A stretch of 64,000 nt of DNA from Physcia stellaris (Eukaryota > Ascomycota > Lecanoromycetes > Caliciales > Physciaceae). The position numbers and the translations under genes were made by a program. Position 1 is the first letter of the stretch; every line of letters begins with the position of its first letter. Below, one piece after another: positions 47,269 through 57,849 of this stretch. The notes beneath the pieces are model-generated. The model was given only the letters and a program-made list of their open reading frames with translations, had not been told where the DNA came from and did no database searches. The stretch lies in the NCBI GenBank assembly GCA_018902385.1, contig JABSSW010000063.1, positions 169,466 to 233,465 of the forward strand, written 5' to 3'.

Positions 47269-49179
47269 TTGATTTTTGTCAAACGCGAAAACATTATGCG
47301 TTCGATTGAAAGCTTTTGCTTCGTTCTGATTATTCGTTACGAAAATCATTCAACAAATTCGTATGTCAAGTTACAAATCGAACAATATATCGTTCGTGAC
47401 GTTCAGAAACGACGTCAACTTGACGAGTATGTGAATCTTTTAATGCGTCATGTCGTTTTTCTCAATATGTTCGAATTGATCGTTTTCACAAAAATCTGAA
47501 ACTCGTTGAATAAAAAATTTCGCAAACACGTTCGAAAATTTGACAAGAAAACAATCGCTAAAAAATTCATTAAAAACTTGAAAAATGCAACGAGCTATTA
47601 CGTTAACGACAATAAGAAAAATACAATCGAAATCGCATATTAACGTGAAATAAAATCGACTCAGAAACAAATTCAAAATTCTGAACGTTTTAATCGATAT
47701 TCAAAATCATATTTTGAAAATTATTCAACGATTTATTTTTTCAAATTTCAAAATGATCAATCGTCACGTAATTGACAAACATTTTTTCAAAATTTTTACA
47801 TTTTTTTATCGTCGCAGCATCGATCGCAATATTCACAACAAAATCAAATTTTTGCAATTCAGAATGCATTTTCTCAACGTAATTTTCAGTATTTTACGCG
47901 TTTAATTCAATATTTTTCGTTTTCGTCAAATCAAAAATTTCTCATCAACAATGTCAATTATAACGCGTTTGTATCGTTTTTTTACGAATACGATAACAAC
48001 GCAGACAACGAATATGAAAAAAAACAATCAATCAATGAAAATACGAAATATGAAATTTTTGAACATGCAAATTTCGATGATATCATCATTTTCTTTCATG
48101 CGAAAATTTCACGACTCGAACAATTCAATGACGAAAAATACACTCGTCATAATATGACATCGTTGTTTTGCAATATTTGTAAAAAAAATTACGTCAACAA
48201 CGATGATCGTGCTCGTTTGAATAATCACATGTTTAATATTCATAATGTTGAAATCAAGTCAAATCAAACAATGAATAAAAAACGATACATCAATTGAATG
48301 AAACATGCAATTTTGCATGTAATCATTATTCGAAAATCGTCATCAGAACGTGAATATGTCATCATTCAAACGCGATTGTATGATGAAAACAATGAAAAAA
48401 TATTCGTTTGCATCGACACTGATTTCAGCGTCAATTTCATTGACGAATCGTTATTGTCAAAAAGTAATTTTTGAAATCGATTACATAATTGTCACTCAAT
48501 TATCGTACGAAATATCGCAGATGAACGCATTGTTGACAAACAAATGAATATATTTTTGTATATCACAACGATCGACGAATCATTGAAACGACTAGAAATC
48601 AAAACATACGTTAATAAAAACATTCAAACAGACGTCATACTCGACATGAATGAACTAAAAAAAATCGAAAACGATATCGTCATATGACTAAACAAAAAGA
48701 AAATGCAATTAAATAATTGTCACGTCACGATCAATTTCACATTTCGAAACAGTCAATCTGTGATCTTTTTCGCAAATGCAATATCAAGAAACGACTATAC
48801 AAATTTTCGATCATGTTTTAAATCGTTCGATAACAAATGTCCGAAAAAATCTGTACGTTTCGCAAAAATAACGATCAAAATTTCATACAAATCAATTCGT
48901 TTCTCAAACGATCTGTTTCAAATCGAAACGATCAAAATCGAAAAATTTCAAACAACATATGATTCGAATATTGCGAAATTAAAATCTTTTGCAATTGCAC
49001 GAAGTTTCGCATTCAATTTCGCATCGAGTTTCGTAAATGTTTTCACTTTTTCTTTTCAACAACGAGTTAAGTCAACGAATTTCAATCGACGTGTTCGATT
49101 TAATATTTCGAATCGCTTCAAGCGTTTCACGATGAATTTTGCTTTGAAAAATCGTCGTCGCAATCTCAACGATTTTTGA
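47269..49179 (+). pseudogene. E C2H2 finger plus retropepsin polyprotein
   Basis: A single phase runs from 47269 to 49179, broken by five stops: TGA at 47497, 48295, 48472 and 48685 plus one TAA near 47642; a further TGA may lie near 47780. The finger at 48169-48245 (CNICKKNYVNNDDRARLNNH then MFNIH) is C-x2-C-x15-H-x4-H. About 55 residues later comes a retropepsin: CIDTDFSV at 48409-48432, where the family has D-T-G/S, and ILDMNEL at 48637-48657, where the family has I-L-G. Both G-to-D changes are G-to-A after G. The C-terminal tail (48703-49179) is Arg/Phe/Ser-rich and basic. No reverse transcriptase follows. Confidence 0.7.
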
Positions 49180-49319
49180 AAAAATTGAACAATTGATGAA
49201 AAAACAGACTGTTTTCTTATTTCTTTATCTGTATTATTAATAGATTTCTCGAAAAACGAATCGTCGTTTTTCAATAAAACACAACGAAAACGTTGTGATT
49301 TTTTTCGTTCGATGACATC

Positions 49320-49479
49320 TGTTACGATAAATTTTTACATAGAACTGAAATTAAAATATCTTGATCAGAAGAAATTAGCGCTTTCGCAAAATCTCGACAC
49401 GAATCAAATATCTCGCTCTTTGCTTTCTAGATAGTAACAATTTTAATCACATTATTATTCAATACGTTTTATCGTAACA
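49320..49479 (+). repeat. E 3' LTR
   Basis: 160 bp, followed by aacac and then g. Confidence 0.9.
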
Positions 49480-49484
49480 AACAC

Positions 49485-50343
49485 GAAAATTCAAATTTTT
49501 TCATATTGACATGTAAAATTCGTAATTGTTTGTTACATGTTGTTAATAATGTAAAAAATCGAAATAACACGTAACATATTTTTTATCGTTAAATTTTCGA
49601 ATGTTATGTTTGTTTGATTATTATTCGCGAAATATTTGTTTATCGTATAATATATAATTGTGATCACAAAAAATATCATAACAAAACGAAATTTATTGAA
49701 TATGTTTTTGATGTACATTTGAAAATCGAAATCATTTTTGAAATTTTTAAAAAATATATCGTAAATCGCGATAATTATAATATCGAAATTAAATGAAATA
49801 AATTATATAACATTTGTTAATTTTTATTGTGATAATTAACACGCATTTATTTATTTTCGATTCAAAATTTTCGTAATCAAAACGAATAAAAACATGATTG
49901 TGTAACAATTTCGCAATCAATTAATGAAAATTGACAATAATTTGAAATTTATAATACGAAATTATTATGTTTTTGATTTTGTAAATTGCATTAAATCGAA
50001 AAATGTCGATTGAATCGTACATTTGTGTTAACGTTAATGTATTTGTATATTTTTTATGTAAATAATTTTACAATTCGCGTTTCGAATATTTGCGATATAT
50101 TCGAAAATGATTTTCGAATGTCGTTTTATGTTGTGTTCAAACATTCGTTTGCATTTTTTTACATTTTCAAAATAAAACGTTGATCGTTTCGAAATTATAT
50201 TTTGTTCAAACGTTTAATTTAATTTTGATACATTCATTGAACAAATAAATTCGAAAGTTTTTTTAAAAAAAAACTTTGTCGAAAACTTTTAAAATTAAAA
50301 TCAAATTTGATAATATTGCAAAATTCGAAACGAATTCAAAATT
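49485..50343. other. Interior of the inverted-repeat region, right of E
   Basis: Saturated AT-rich DNA. Before E inserted it was continuous with 45557. Small frames at 49533-49796 overlap on both strands and are not supported. Nothing else recognised. Confidence 0.4.
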
Positions 50344-50506
50344 GACAACGACGTAATTTTCGAAATTTCAAAAATATTGCGATAATGAATCGATTTTTGT
50401 TATTTTTGCGACGTTGAAATACGTTTATTCTAATGTACAATTTTGATTAAATAAATAAAAATCATACATGATTGTTAATTGCAATGTAAAATGCGAAACA
50501 ATTGTA
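50344..50506 (+). repeat. Dispersed module, copy 3
   Basis: Same module as 43559-43720, same orientation, beginning gacaacgacgtaattttcg and ending aaacaattgta. Confidence 0.7.
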
Positions 50507-50623
50507 CGACGCAATAAGTTCGTTAATTGAATCGTCGAGAAAATATTTCATTGTTTATCGACATAAAGTTTACAAACGAGTTATGCAAACTGTATAAACG
50601 TTATAAGTCGATCTTTTAATCAT

Positions 50624-51037
50624 TAAACAGTGAATAGCAATATTTAAATCGATTTCGAGTCATTTAGTCAACATTAACAAGTATTTAAATCAACATAAAA
50701 CGTCAAAAACCGAAAATCAATTGTAGAAATTCGACGTTGATTGAAAAAATCTCAATTAAATTTAGCGTTTTCGCGTTTTTTGATGTTCGTTGTCAAGAAA
50801 AGTCAAAAATAACTAACGAAAAACGCGTAACGACGTCGTTATCAACGCTATGAAAAAAATAATTTTATTTTTGAAAAATTCACATATTTTTCACATAGAA
50901 AGATGTAATTCATGATATAATACGTGTATCATACATTACATAACAATTAAATAAAAAATTTTTGTTTTTGATCATTAAATGACTTAAATACGTGAGTAAT
51001 TTGTTTAATTGATTATAATTTTGCTATTCATTGTTTA
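50624..51037. mobile_element. MITE-like insertion with 17-bp inverted ends
   Basis: 414 bp bounded by taaacagtgaatagcaa (50624-50640) and its reverse complement with one change (51021-51037, reading taaacaatgaatagcaa). The changed base is a G after A. Next to the inner side, gtatttaaatc and its counterpart gtatttaagtc also mirror each other. The segment keeps CT/AG steps and even one CC (50710), unlike its surroundings. The c-a-g-t start would suit a Tc1/mariner or pogo-type derivative, but no transposase is encoded and the duplication (possibly TA or TTAA) is unclear. Confidence 0.5.
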
Positions 51038-51312
51038 AAATTGACTTAATTGATTCAAATAACTCAAAATCGATTTAAATATTGTCATTTTTGATTCAAT
51101 GTTACGAATAAACAATGTTTTTGATTAATTGACTAATCGATTCGAAATCGAATTTTAACGCAAAAATCAATAAAAACATTTTTTCGACGACGTCAAATAA
51201 ATTTTGAATTAATCAAATCGAAAAAGAATGTCGCAAATCAACATGTTGAAAATTTCGATGTCAAACAAATCATTTCGCAAACTTTTCAACAAATCAATTA
51301 ATTTACATAAAT

Positions 51313-51450
51313 CGTAACTATTACGATAATGAATCGATTTTCTTTATTTTTGATGCGTTGAAATGCGTTTATTTTGTTTTATAATTTAATTTCAACAAAT
51401 TAATATCAAATGTAATTGTTGTTTGATGTACAAAATGCAAAACAATTGTA
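51313..51450 (+). repeat. Dispersed module, copy 4 (partial)
   Basis: Matches the right two-thirds of the module (ttacgataatgaatcg, then gatgtacaaaatgc, then aaacaattgta). A shorter piece with gttgatgcgttgaaatgcgtt recurs near 51650. Confidence 0.6.
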
Positions 51451-51565
51451 TGATCACAAAAATTTCGTTGTTCGTGTTAAATTCAATAAACAATGATATA
51501 TTTTCCGATTGAGAATTTGAATTAAATATTGATAAAAACATCGAATTTAACAAAAAGATTTTGAT

Positions 51566-52156
51566 TTGCGAAACAGATTCGACGAATTCGAAAATCATTT
51601 TATTTTCAAATTTTATAACAAATTTATTATTATTCGAATTAATATAATTGTTGATGCGTTGAAATGCGTTCAATTAATTTTACAATTTGATAATTTCGTG
51701 AATTTGTGTACACACGAAATGATTGTGAATGAAAATGCGATAAAATTTGATGTTTTTGTTTTGAAAAAATTGATTTTCTGATTCGACAAAAAAATTAAAT
51801 AAAAATAATCAAATATTTTTTTTTATAAATTGTGTATTATATTAATATTTGAAAATAGAAAAAAAATTCGTTTCATCAAATATGCATGTTCATTATTAAA
51901 AAAAAAATTGTTTTTTCGTCGTTTAATGATTTTTCAATATTATCTTGTAATTGATGTTTTTTTCGAACGTTCATGTAACAAAAAATTTTGTCGAAAAAAA
52001 TGTCGATTTATATTATGTCAATATTTTCGATTGTTCGTTTTTGATAAAAAAATGAAATCGTTTGATTTGTTTCGATTTGATGTCGATTTTTTTTTCACAA
52101 TTGATGTAAAAATATTGAAAATATCGATTGATATCGAAATTTTAAATTGTAAATAA
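51566..52156 (+). other. Two forward open frames, function unknown
   Basis: Frames at 51566-51781 (71 codons, containing DALKCVQLILQFDNFVNLCT) and 51830-52156 (108 codons, Cys-rich: a C-x4-C and later CRFILCQYF). The first overlaps a piece of the dispersed module, so the module may be part of a coding sequence. Neither matches a family I know. Confidence 0.3.
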
Positions 52157-53227
52157 TTTAATACGTTGTTAAATCATTCACGAATAATTTGATTTACAAC
52201 AATTGTCAAACGTCGTTTTGATGTAATATTTATGTTTTTTTTTTTCGAATTTTTATTATTGTTGTCATTTTTTGTATCGATTTCGTCGTTCGATATATTT
52301 TTGAAATTATTCGAAATAATTTTACGTTTTTTAAATGATTTTTGTACGTTTTTTTGTTGTTGTATTTAAATGTATTTTGTTATATACGTGCAAATAATGA
52401 ATTTGTTTTTAAATTAACAATATCATTTGATTGAAAAATTTCATTCGTGAACAATTAATTGCAACATTGATTATCGCAAAAAAAACAATTTCGAATAACG
52501 ATTGTGAATGTTGTACGTGAAATTTCGTATTGTCGATTTTCGCGTTTTTGATTCGATTTAATTTATTTGAAATTATTGAATTAATCAATCGAATCAATCG
52601 TGAATCGAAAACATTATATTGAATTTTAACATAAAAACACAAAAATTGAAAAATAAATGTGTTACAATCAACGCGACATCAAATATATATTAAAAATAAA
52701 AAAAATTAAAAAAAATGCAATTTAACGCGAAACGTTTTTAATTGTGATTGACGAAATTGATTGAACAAAATTTTTATCGTCGATTAAAATAACGATTGTT
52801 TGTTTGAATCGTCAAATTATTTTGTTGTTTAACGTGTTTTGCGAAAATTTAAATTTATTTAATTTTTAACGTGTTTTATGAAATATACAAACGTGTCGTT
52901 TATTTTTCGTTTGATTGTTTATATTTTGCAAAATTGTACGATTAAAATCAAATAAATTGTTAAAAAAATTTTAAATGTATTAAATTATTATTTATATTAA
53001 ATATGAATTTTTTTGCGATCGAAATGTTCGATTATAACGATTAACATCGACAAAAAAAATAAAATATCGTTTTTCGTTATATTTATATTCATTTTTTTAA
53101 CATATTTTTTTTTTTCAAATTTCGAATTCAAAAATTTCAATAAACGATAAATGAAACGACGTCAATAATATTTATCGTAATCGTTGTTTTTTATAATTTG
53201 TATTTTGCGATATTTTTCGAAATATTC
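52157..53227. other. Saturated AT-rich DNA
   Basis: No convincing frame. The minus-strand reading around 52100-52640 contains several TAA stops and is rejected. Confidence 0.4.
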
Positions 53228-54905
53228 AAAATTAAAAACACAATTGCGAAAATTGACAAATCGTCACAAACATTTAATCGCGACAATTCAAAATTTTCGC
53301 AACACGATTGTTTTTGATATTAAATTGAAATTCGAAATATAACAAAATATTCGAAATAAAATTAAATTAATTAACGTCGTATTTCGATCGCATTTGAATC
53401 GATTTAAATATTTGTAAATTGTTTTCGATCGTGTTCAATAATTTCAACAATAATTGAATAATATCAAAAATGAATATCGATAATATTTGAATACAATTTA
53501 TAAATCGTGCGATCGCGAAATTTTTTAACATTTCGATACGATTTTCGAAATTTTTACAATTAACGTAATTGCAAAAAATTTGATATATTTGATATCGAAT
53601 TAAATTTACATTAAATTTAATTTGTTTTCAATTTTATTTTTAATTTTCGTTAATTTTTTAAATTTTATTTGAATATATTTCGTGTTGCAATTTTCGTTTT
53701 CGATTTTTATGAATCGAAAAAAACGAAATAAATCGTGAAAAAAATTAAACAATGAAAAAAAAAAAAAAATTGAAATAAAAAATGATTTGAATACGAAAAA
53801 TAAATAAAAAATAAAAAATAAATTGTTAACAAAAAATAAATTGAAAACGAATAATGAAAAAAAAAATCGAATTAAAAAAATGAAAAATAAATTGAAAACG
53901 AAAAAAATAAAAAAAATAAAAAATTATCGTTGTTGCGACGATGCGTACAACGATATTGACGTTAATACAATTGATATTTTGAATCGAATTGATCGCAAAA
54001 TATCGATTTTTGAAAAAAATTATATATCGATTATTTTTATAATTCGTTATATTAATTTTAATACAAATCGTTAAATTAAAATGATTTTTTTTTTATTTGT
54101 ATTAATGATTTATTTTCATTTAATTTAATAAAAAATTGCAAATGATAAAATTTATAAAAATACATTTCGAAAATCGCGATTTTTAAAAACGAAAAAAATC
54201 GTATTATTGATTTTGACATTTTTTAATTTATATAATTTGCAATGTATGAATTTCGATTCGAAATTCAATTTTTTTTTATATTTGTATAAATTTATCAAAT
54301 TTCAAATATATTATCGTATTTTTTTTTCAAAAAAAATATTAAAAAAAATCATGTTTTTTGATCGACATATTTCGTTATAAAAAATTTTTATTTCGAAAAA
54401 AAAAATGTGATTGCATCGAAAACGATATTAAATAAATAAAATTTTATAATAAAATTATTATTACATGCTTTTTTTAATAATATTAAATTTGTACGTTTTT
54501 TTTGCAATTGTTATTGATTTTTTTAATTCAATGAAATAAACATGTTTTTTTATACGAAATCGACGTTTTCGAATATTGTAAAATATTTTTTTTGATTATA
54601 ATAAAAATCGATTGCAATTTTTTTTGATATTGACATAATTAAATTTGTTATTCAACATTTTATTTTTAATCGATTTTTTTTCAAAAAAACGTATATTATT
54701 TTGTACGTTTTTTCGTTTATTTTTAAATCAATGCGAATGCGATTATTTGTTCAATAATTCATGTTCAAATTTTTTTCAAATTTTTTCACAAAAACATTGA
54801 AAACAATTATTGTAATCGATATTTTTAACAAATGTAATTCGCATTAACGAACGCGTTAAACAAACAATTAATTGTATGAATTTACGAATGATGTCGAATT
54901 TAATT
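53228..54905 (-). repeat. Right arm of the long inverted repeat
   Basis: Reverse complement of 41527-43245. The outer end lies near 54905, where family-G integrase sequence begins. The inner end is near 53228, where similarity stops after the phrase caattgcgaaaattgac. Confidence 0.75.
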
Positions 54906-55740
54906 ATCGAATTGTTCGATGTTCACGATTATAACGTTATTTGCACGATAATTGACAAATTCAATAAAAAACGTCATTACGTTTTTTTGCATTGTCGACG
55001 ACGAAAATATCAATGCGAAAATCACAATCAAAATAATTATCAATTACGTGTTTCGTACGTATGAATTATTTTTTTTTATAACGTCAAATCGAAAATTTCA
55101 ATTTATATCGTTTGTTTAATAAACGTTTTGCAAATTTTTCGACATCAAATGTAAATTTTTCATCGTTTTTCATTCAAAAATCGATAAACAAATCGAAAAA
55201 ATCAATCAAAATATCGAGAAACAATTGCGACAATATTGCGATTACATACAAAACGATTAAAACGTTTAATTATTCATGATTGAATTTACAAACAACAACG
55301 CAATATTTGCAACAACAAAATTGTCATCGTTTTTTATTAATAAAAAATTTCATTTTCGCATAAATTTTTTATCAAATTTTATTTCGTATGTTACAACGAA
55401 AAAACGATTTTTAATCGTTAAAACAAAAAATATTATCGACACGATACAAAATATTTTCAATTACGTACGAAATTATGCAAAAATGATTCAAAAACGTATA
55501 ACAATTTAAATCAACAAATATAAAAAAATCGTGAAATACGTCGAAAGAAAATTCGTTTTTTTGAATCGACGAAACATCAAAACGATCAAATCATTTGACA
55601 AATTTGATGACAAAAAAATCAATTCGTACAAAATGTTACAACGTATAAACAATTTTTATCGATTAAAATTGTCAAAAATTATGCAAATTTACGATGTGTT
55701 TCATTGTTGATTTTTTCGTAAAAATTTTCGTGATTTTTTC
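54905..55740 (+). pseudogene. G3 integrase, C-terminal half
   Basis: Reads VHDYNVICTIIDKFNKKRHY at the start, then QYCDYIQND, TGA, NV, TGA, LFMIEFTNNNAIFATTK (frame at 55276-55509), matching G1 and G2 in order. Extra stops relative to G1 include a TAA after ITI where G1 has a Gln codon CAA, so a rare CpA-to-TpA change also occurred. Confidence 0.8.
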
Positions 55741-55960
55741 GAAAATCAAATTAATGAATTTTTCGATTTTGTTATAATCAACGAGAATTTCGAATAAAAA
55801 ATCAACGATATTTTGAAATTTCGATATTATTACAATCGTTTTTAATATCGTGTCAATTAATTAAATTGATTTCATGATCGAACGTAATATTATGTCGACA
55901 ACAAAAAAATTAATAATGTTCGCAATATAATGAACGATTTTCATCGTAATTATTTCACGA
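55741..55960 (+). pseudogene. G3 chromodomain
   Basis: Same pattern as G1: NENFE, stop, KINDILKFRYYYNRF and then stops at the family Trp sites. Here one CAA has also become TAA (reading RF, stop, YRVN). Confidence 0.75.
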
Positions 55961-56427
55961 CAACAAATTCAAAATTGTTCAAAACGTTAATTTTAATATT
56001 TCAAATCGTCGTTAACGAATCAAATTTTTCAACAAATTGTCGTCGTTTTCGAAAAAATCGAATCGAAAATTGATATTAATCGAAATTATTTTCGATTAAC
56101 ATTTGACGTTACGAATTCAATTTTCATTCATTTATTTTTAATTTTACGATTTTTAAAACAATTCAATTTTTATTGTCATTTCGACGTTATTTACAATCAA
56201 AATTTATATCGTTTTATTGAATCGTTCAAAAAATTTTCAAAAATTGTTAAATTTTATCGAACTTTTTTCGACAATAAAATATTAAAAAAATGAAAAATAA
56301 TGATCGTCGAAATTTTTTGAATTTTGCAATCAAACAATTTTTTTAACAAAATTTTCAACAAATTTTTTTCGAACAAATTTCGAAACAACAACGAATCGTC
56401 GAAACGACGTTCGCAAAAAAAAAAAAT

Positions 56428-56668
56428 CGTTACGAATATGTTGACAAATAAATTCGACAAATAAATAATTGATATAATAAATGATTGAACAAATGCGTTT
56501 AAATCGAATTACATTTTAATTTTTTAACGAAATTAACGTGATTTGAAATTTGACAAAATAAACATTGTTTCTGAAAATTTCATTAATTTTATATTTAATG
56601 ATTTTTTGCAAATTTATTGTTTTCGTTTCAAAAAAAATAATACGTTTATTCAAATAGAATAAATGATA
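56428..56668 (+). repeat. G3 3' LTR
   Basis: 241 bp, a diverged family-G LTR beginning cgttacgaatatg and ending aaatgata. Confidence 0.75.
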
Positions 56669-57517
56669 TTTTTCGAAAATCAATAATTCAATCAATTGAT
56701 AACATTATATAAATAATTTATTGTTTGAATATAAAAAATCATTTTTGTTAAAAAAAATTTTGAATAACATTTTTATTTATAATAAAATTCGAAAACAATA
56801 TAAACGACATTTCATTCAAATTTTTCATATATTAAAAAAAACTGATTTTCAGATCGATATCAAAAAATGTAAATTTTTTTAAACAAAAATTTCATTTTTA
56901 AAAATCATATTATCGACAAAAAATTTACGCATAAATTTCAAAAAAAAATACAAAATATCGTCAATTGAATTCGTTCAATATGCATCAAAAAATACAAACA
57001 TTTATAAATTTTTGCAATTTTTATCGATGTTTCATTAAAATGTTTTCGAAATTCGTCAAATTTTTGATTCGAATAATTAAAAAAAATTGATTTCGAATGA
57101 ATCGATTTCGTTAACGAAATATTTGAAATTTTGAAAAAACAAATTATCGAAATTTTAATTTTTCGATATTACAATCGCAATCATAAAATTATTTTGAAAA
57201 TCGATTTTTCAAATTGATATTTAAAAAAAAAATTATTTCAATACGACAACGACGAAATTTTTATATTTTTTATGATTTTTTCAACAAAAAAATAATTTTT
57301 GTCAAATGCAATTACGAAATATATAACAAAATTTTTTGATTATTATTCGATGTTTAAAATATTAAAAATTCGAATTCGAAAATATCGACGAATTAATCGA
57401 AATTTATATCGATTACAAAAATTTGAAAATTTTTATAACAAACAAAAAATTGATTTTTCGTTAAATACGTTGAATCGAAATTTTAACGAATTACAATATC
57501 AAAATTCAAAATTAATT
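56669..57517 (+). pseudogene. G-like reverse transcriptase tail and RNase H fragment
   Basis: Forward reading gives FQIDIKKCKFF-like sequence near 56845-56880, a connection region, and CNYEIYNKIF near 57307-57340, followed by ISITKI and further RNase H-type phrases. The order matches G1 9200-9900. Element D cuts it at 57518. The match to G1 is closer than to D (for example KFISITKI), so it is a separate, older G-related copy. Stops and indels are frequent. Confidence 0.6.
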
Positions 57518-57708
57518 TGTAAGAAATAAAAATTCAAAATTTTCGAAAATGCGATTCGCATTTCGTCAAACAATTCGATTATCGAAATTCGAATAATTTC
57601 GAAAAAAATCAATTTCAATTATTTTACAATTCGATCAACGATAAATTCAACAAATTCATATTGTCAATCGAAATCGATCGAATTCGTACGATTGAATAAA
57701 TAAAATGT
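57518..57708 (+). repeat. D 5' LTR, part alignable to the 3' LTR
   Basis: 191 bp that match 63810-64000 with five differences (one ApG, four CpA). The true LTR is longer; an end at one of the ...ttaca phrases near 57770 or 57836 is possible. Confidence 0.8.
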
Positions 57709-57849
57709 AAATAAAAAACAATTGCAAAACGTAATTTGTTTTGTAACGATTAATAAATCAATATATTACATTTCAAATTATACATTTTTGATGTCAATAA
57801 TTCATTAAATTATACTATTTTTAATACGAATTTTACATTTTAATCGTTA

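Larger units (their letters stand above)
45563..49479 (+). mobile_element. LTR element E, complete, without reverse transcriptase (3.9 kb)
   Basis: Two 160-bp LTRs (45563-45722, 49320-49479), TGTTACGATAAA to TATCGTAACA, with flanks aacat (45558-45562) and aacac (49480-49484), a 5-bp duplication with one C/T difference. The interior encodes a Gag-like region, a C2H2-type finger and a retropepsin, but nothing resembling reverse transcriptase, RNase H or integrase, so it must be non-autonomous. CT and AG steps are frequent, which marks it as younger than the saturated DNA on both sides. Confidence 0.9.
54905..56668 (+). mobile_element. Chromovirus G3, 3' portion
   Basis: Family-G integrase from the core onward, chromodomain, 3' tail and LTR, collinear with 10490-12231 of G1. 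The left end stops sharply at the inverted repeat arm. I found no matching 5' part left of 41527, so it is either truncated or rearranged. It is the most mutated of the three G copies. Confidence 0.8.

Noticed and set aside
52080-52642. Minus-strand gene opposite the Cys-rich forward frame
   Set aside because: Repeated TAA stops and no motif.
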